From an uncultured Lachnospiraceae bacterium (lineage in GTDB: Bacteria > Bacillota > Clostridia > Lachnospirales > Lachnospiraceae), in assembly GCA_910583965.1 (NCBI GenBank), contig CAJUAE010000156.1, positions 1 to 5,733 on the forward strand: a DNA stretch of 5,733 bases, read 5' to 3'. The position numbers and the translations under genes are program-made. Below, in pieces: positions 5,534 to 5,733 of this stretch (positions within the stretch are counted from its first letter, which is position 1; the number at the start of each line of letters is the position of its first letter). A model generated the notes under the pieces. The model ran no database searches, had not been told where the DNA came from, and was given only the letters and a program-made list of their open reading frames with translations.

Positions 5534-5733
5534 GTGTCGGACGATACCAAACAGCTGCAGGAGATAATGGCGAAGCGCAAAGCAAAAGATAGCGTATTTC
5601 TTGACCTTTTTCAGAATAAAAGTTATCTGCTAAAGTTGTATAGAACACTCCACCCGGAGGATACCACAGCAACAGAGGACTCACTTACAGATGTAACAAT
5701 CACAAATGTGCTGACTGATAATCTGTATAACGA
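5534..5733 (+). CDS. Rpn / PD-(D/E)XK nuclease family transposase-like protein, N-terminal part, truncated by window edge
   Basis: The frame opens at GTG 5534 and continues past the right edge (66 full codons). An in-frame TGA at 5522-5524 excludes a longer form; GAGGTG (5523-5528), 5 nt before GTG, supports this start, although ATG 5567 after AGGAG at only 3-nt spacing remains possible. After a short basic segment (MAKRKAKD) the sequence shows FLDLFQNKSYLLKLYRTLHPED, then TEDSLTDVTITNVLTDNLYN. This is the opening I associate with the Rpn family (PDDEXK_2) proteins abundant in Lachnospiraceae genomes, relatives of E. coli RpnA, a DNA endonuclease that promotes RecA-independent recombination. 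The catalytic Asp, Glu and Lys lie further on and are not in this window, so activity cannot be judged. Such genes are often multicopy and dispersed, although they lack classic insertion-sequence ends. Confidence 0.75.
   Translation, partial: MSDDTKQLQEIMAKRKAKDSVFLDLFQNKSYLLKLYRTLHPEDTTATEDSLTDVTITNVLTDNLYN

Noticed and set aside
5290..5580. Minus-strand 96-codon frame
   Set aside because: It is antisense to the nuclease start and promoter, has no ribosome site and no recognisable protein features.
1..5733. CRISPR array, insertion-sequence ends, rRNA or tRNA genes
   Set aside because: No regularly spaced repeats of the right size, no paired terminal inverted repeats with a transposase, and no RNA-gene signatures were seen on either strand.

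Overview
The window looks like chromosomal DNA of a low-GC, Gram-positive anaerobe of the Clostridia, most likely a gut Lachnospiraceae relative. The grounds are AT-rich intergenic DNA, AGGAGG-type ribosome sites before nearly every gene, sigma-A-like promoters, a secreted protein with a long Glu/Thr linker, a cytoplasmic GH2 beta-mannosidase, and the start of an Rpn / PD-(D/E)XK 'transposase-like' nuclease of a kind common in that family. The assignment is by general resemblance; no search was possible.

Layout. Bases 1-582 (minus) hold the N-terminal 194 codons of a secreted or surface protein that runs off the left edge: a signal peptide, about 140 residues of Glu/Thr/Gln/Ser-rich linker, then the start of an unidentified domain. 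Bases 583-988 carry no gene but contain a promoter for that protein and a GC-rich hairpin flanked by 13-bp direct repeats. Bases 989-1390 (minus) encode a 133-residue protein with one N-terminal membrane segment, preceded by a leader of about 200 nt and a good promoter. Bases 1615-1775 (minus) look like a decayed small gene: a strong ribosome site faces a TTA codon where a start codon should be. A promoter-rich divergent spacer follows (about 1813-2080).

On the plus strand a GNAT N-acetyltransferase (2081-2584) is followed after 79 bp by a complete beta-mannosidase (2664-5276). No terminator or good promoter is visible between them, so they are probably co-transcribed from an extended -10 promoter at 2012-2020. 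After a 257-bp spacer with a nested hairpin and its own promoter, the Rpn-type nuclease gene starts at GTG 5534 and runs off the right edge.

How the genes work together. Only the mannosidase has a confidently predicted role: removing terminal beta-mannose from imported manno-oligosaccharides in the cytoplasm. No transporter, mannan depolymerase, phosphorylase or regulator is in view, so it is not visibly part of a complete mannan-use locus here. The GNAT's substrate is unknown. The minus-strand genes appear unrelated to sugar use. I did not find convincing evidence for a new multi-gene system; the least explained items are the small membrane protein with its long leader, the repeat-flanked hairpin, and the start-less relic gene.
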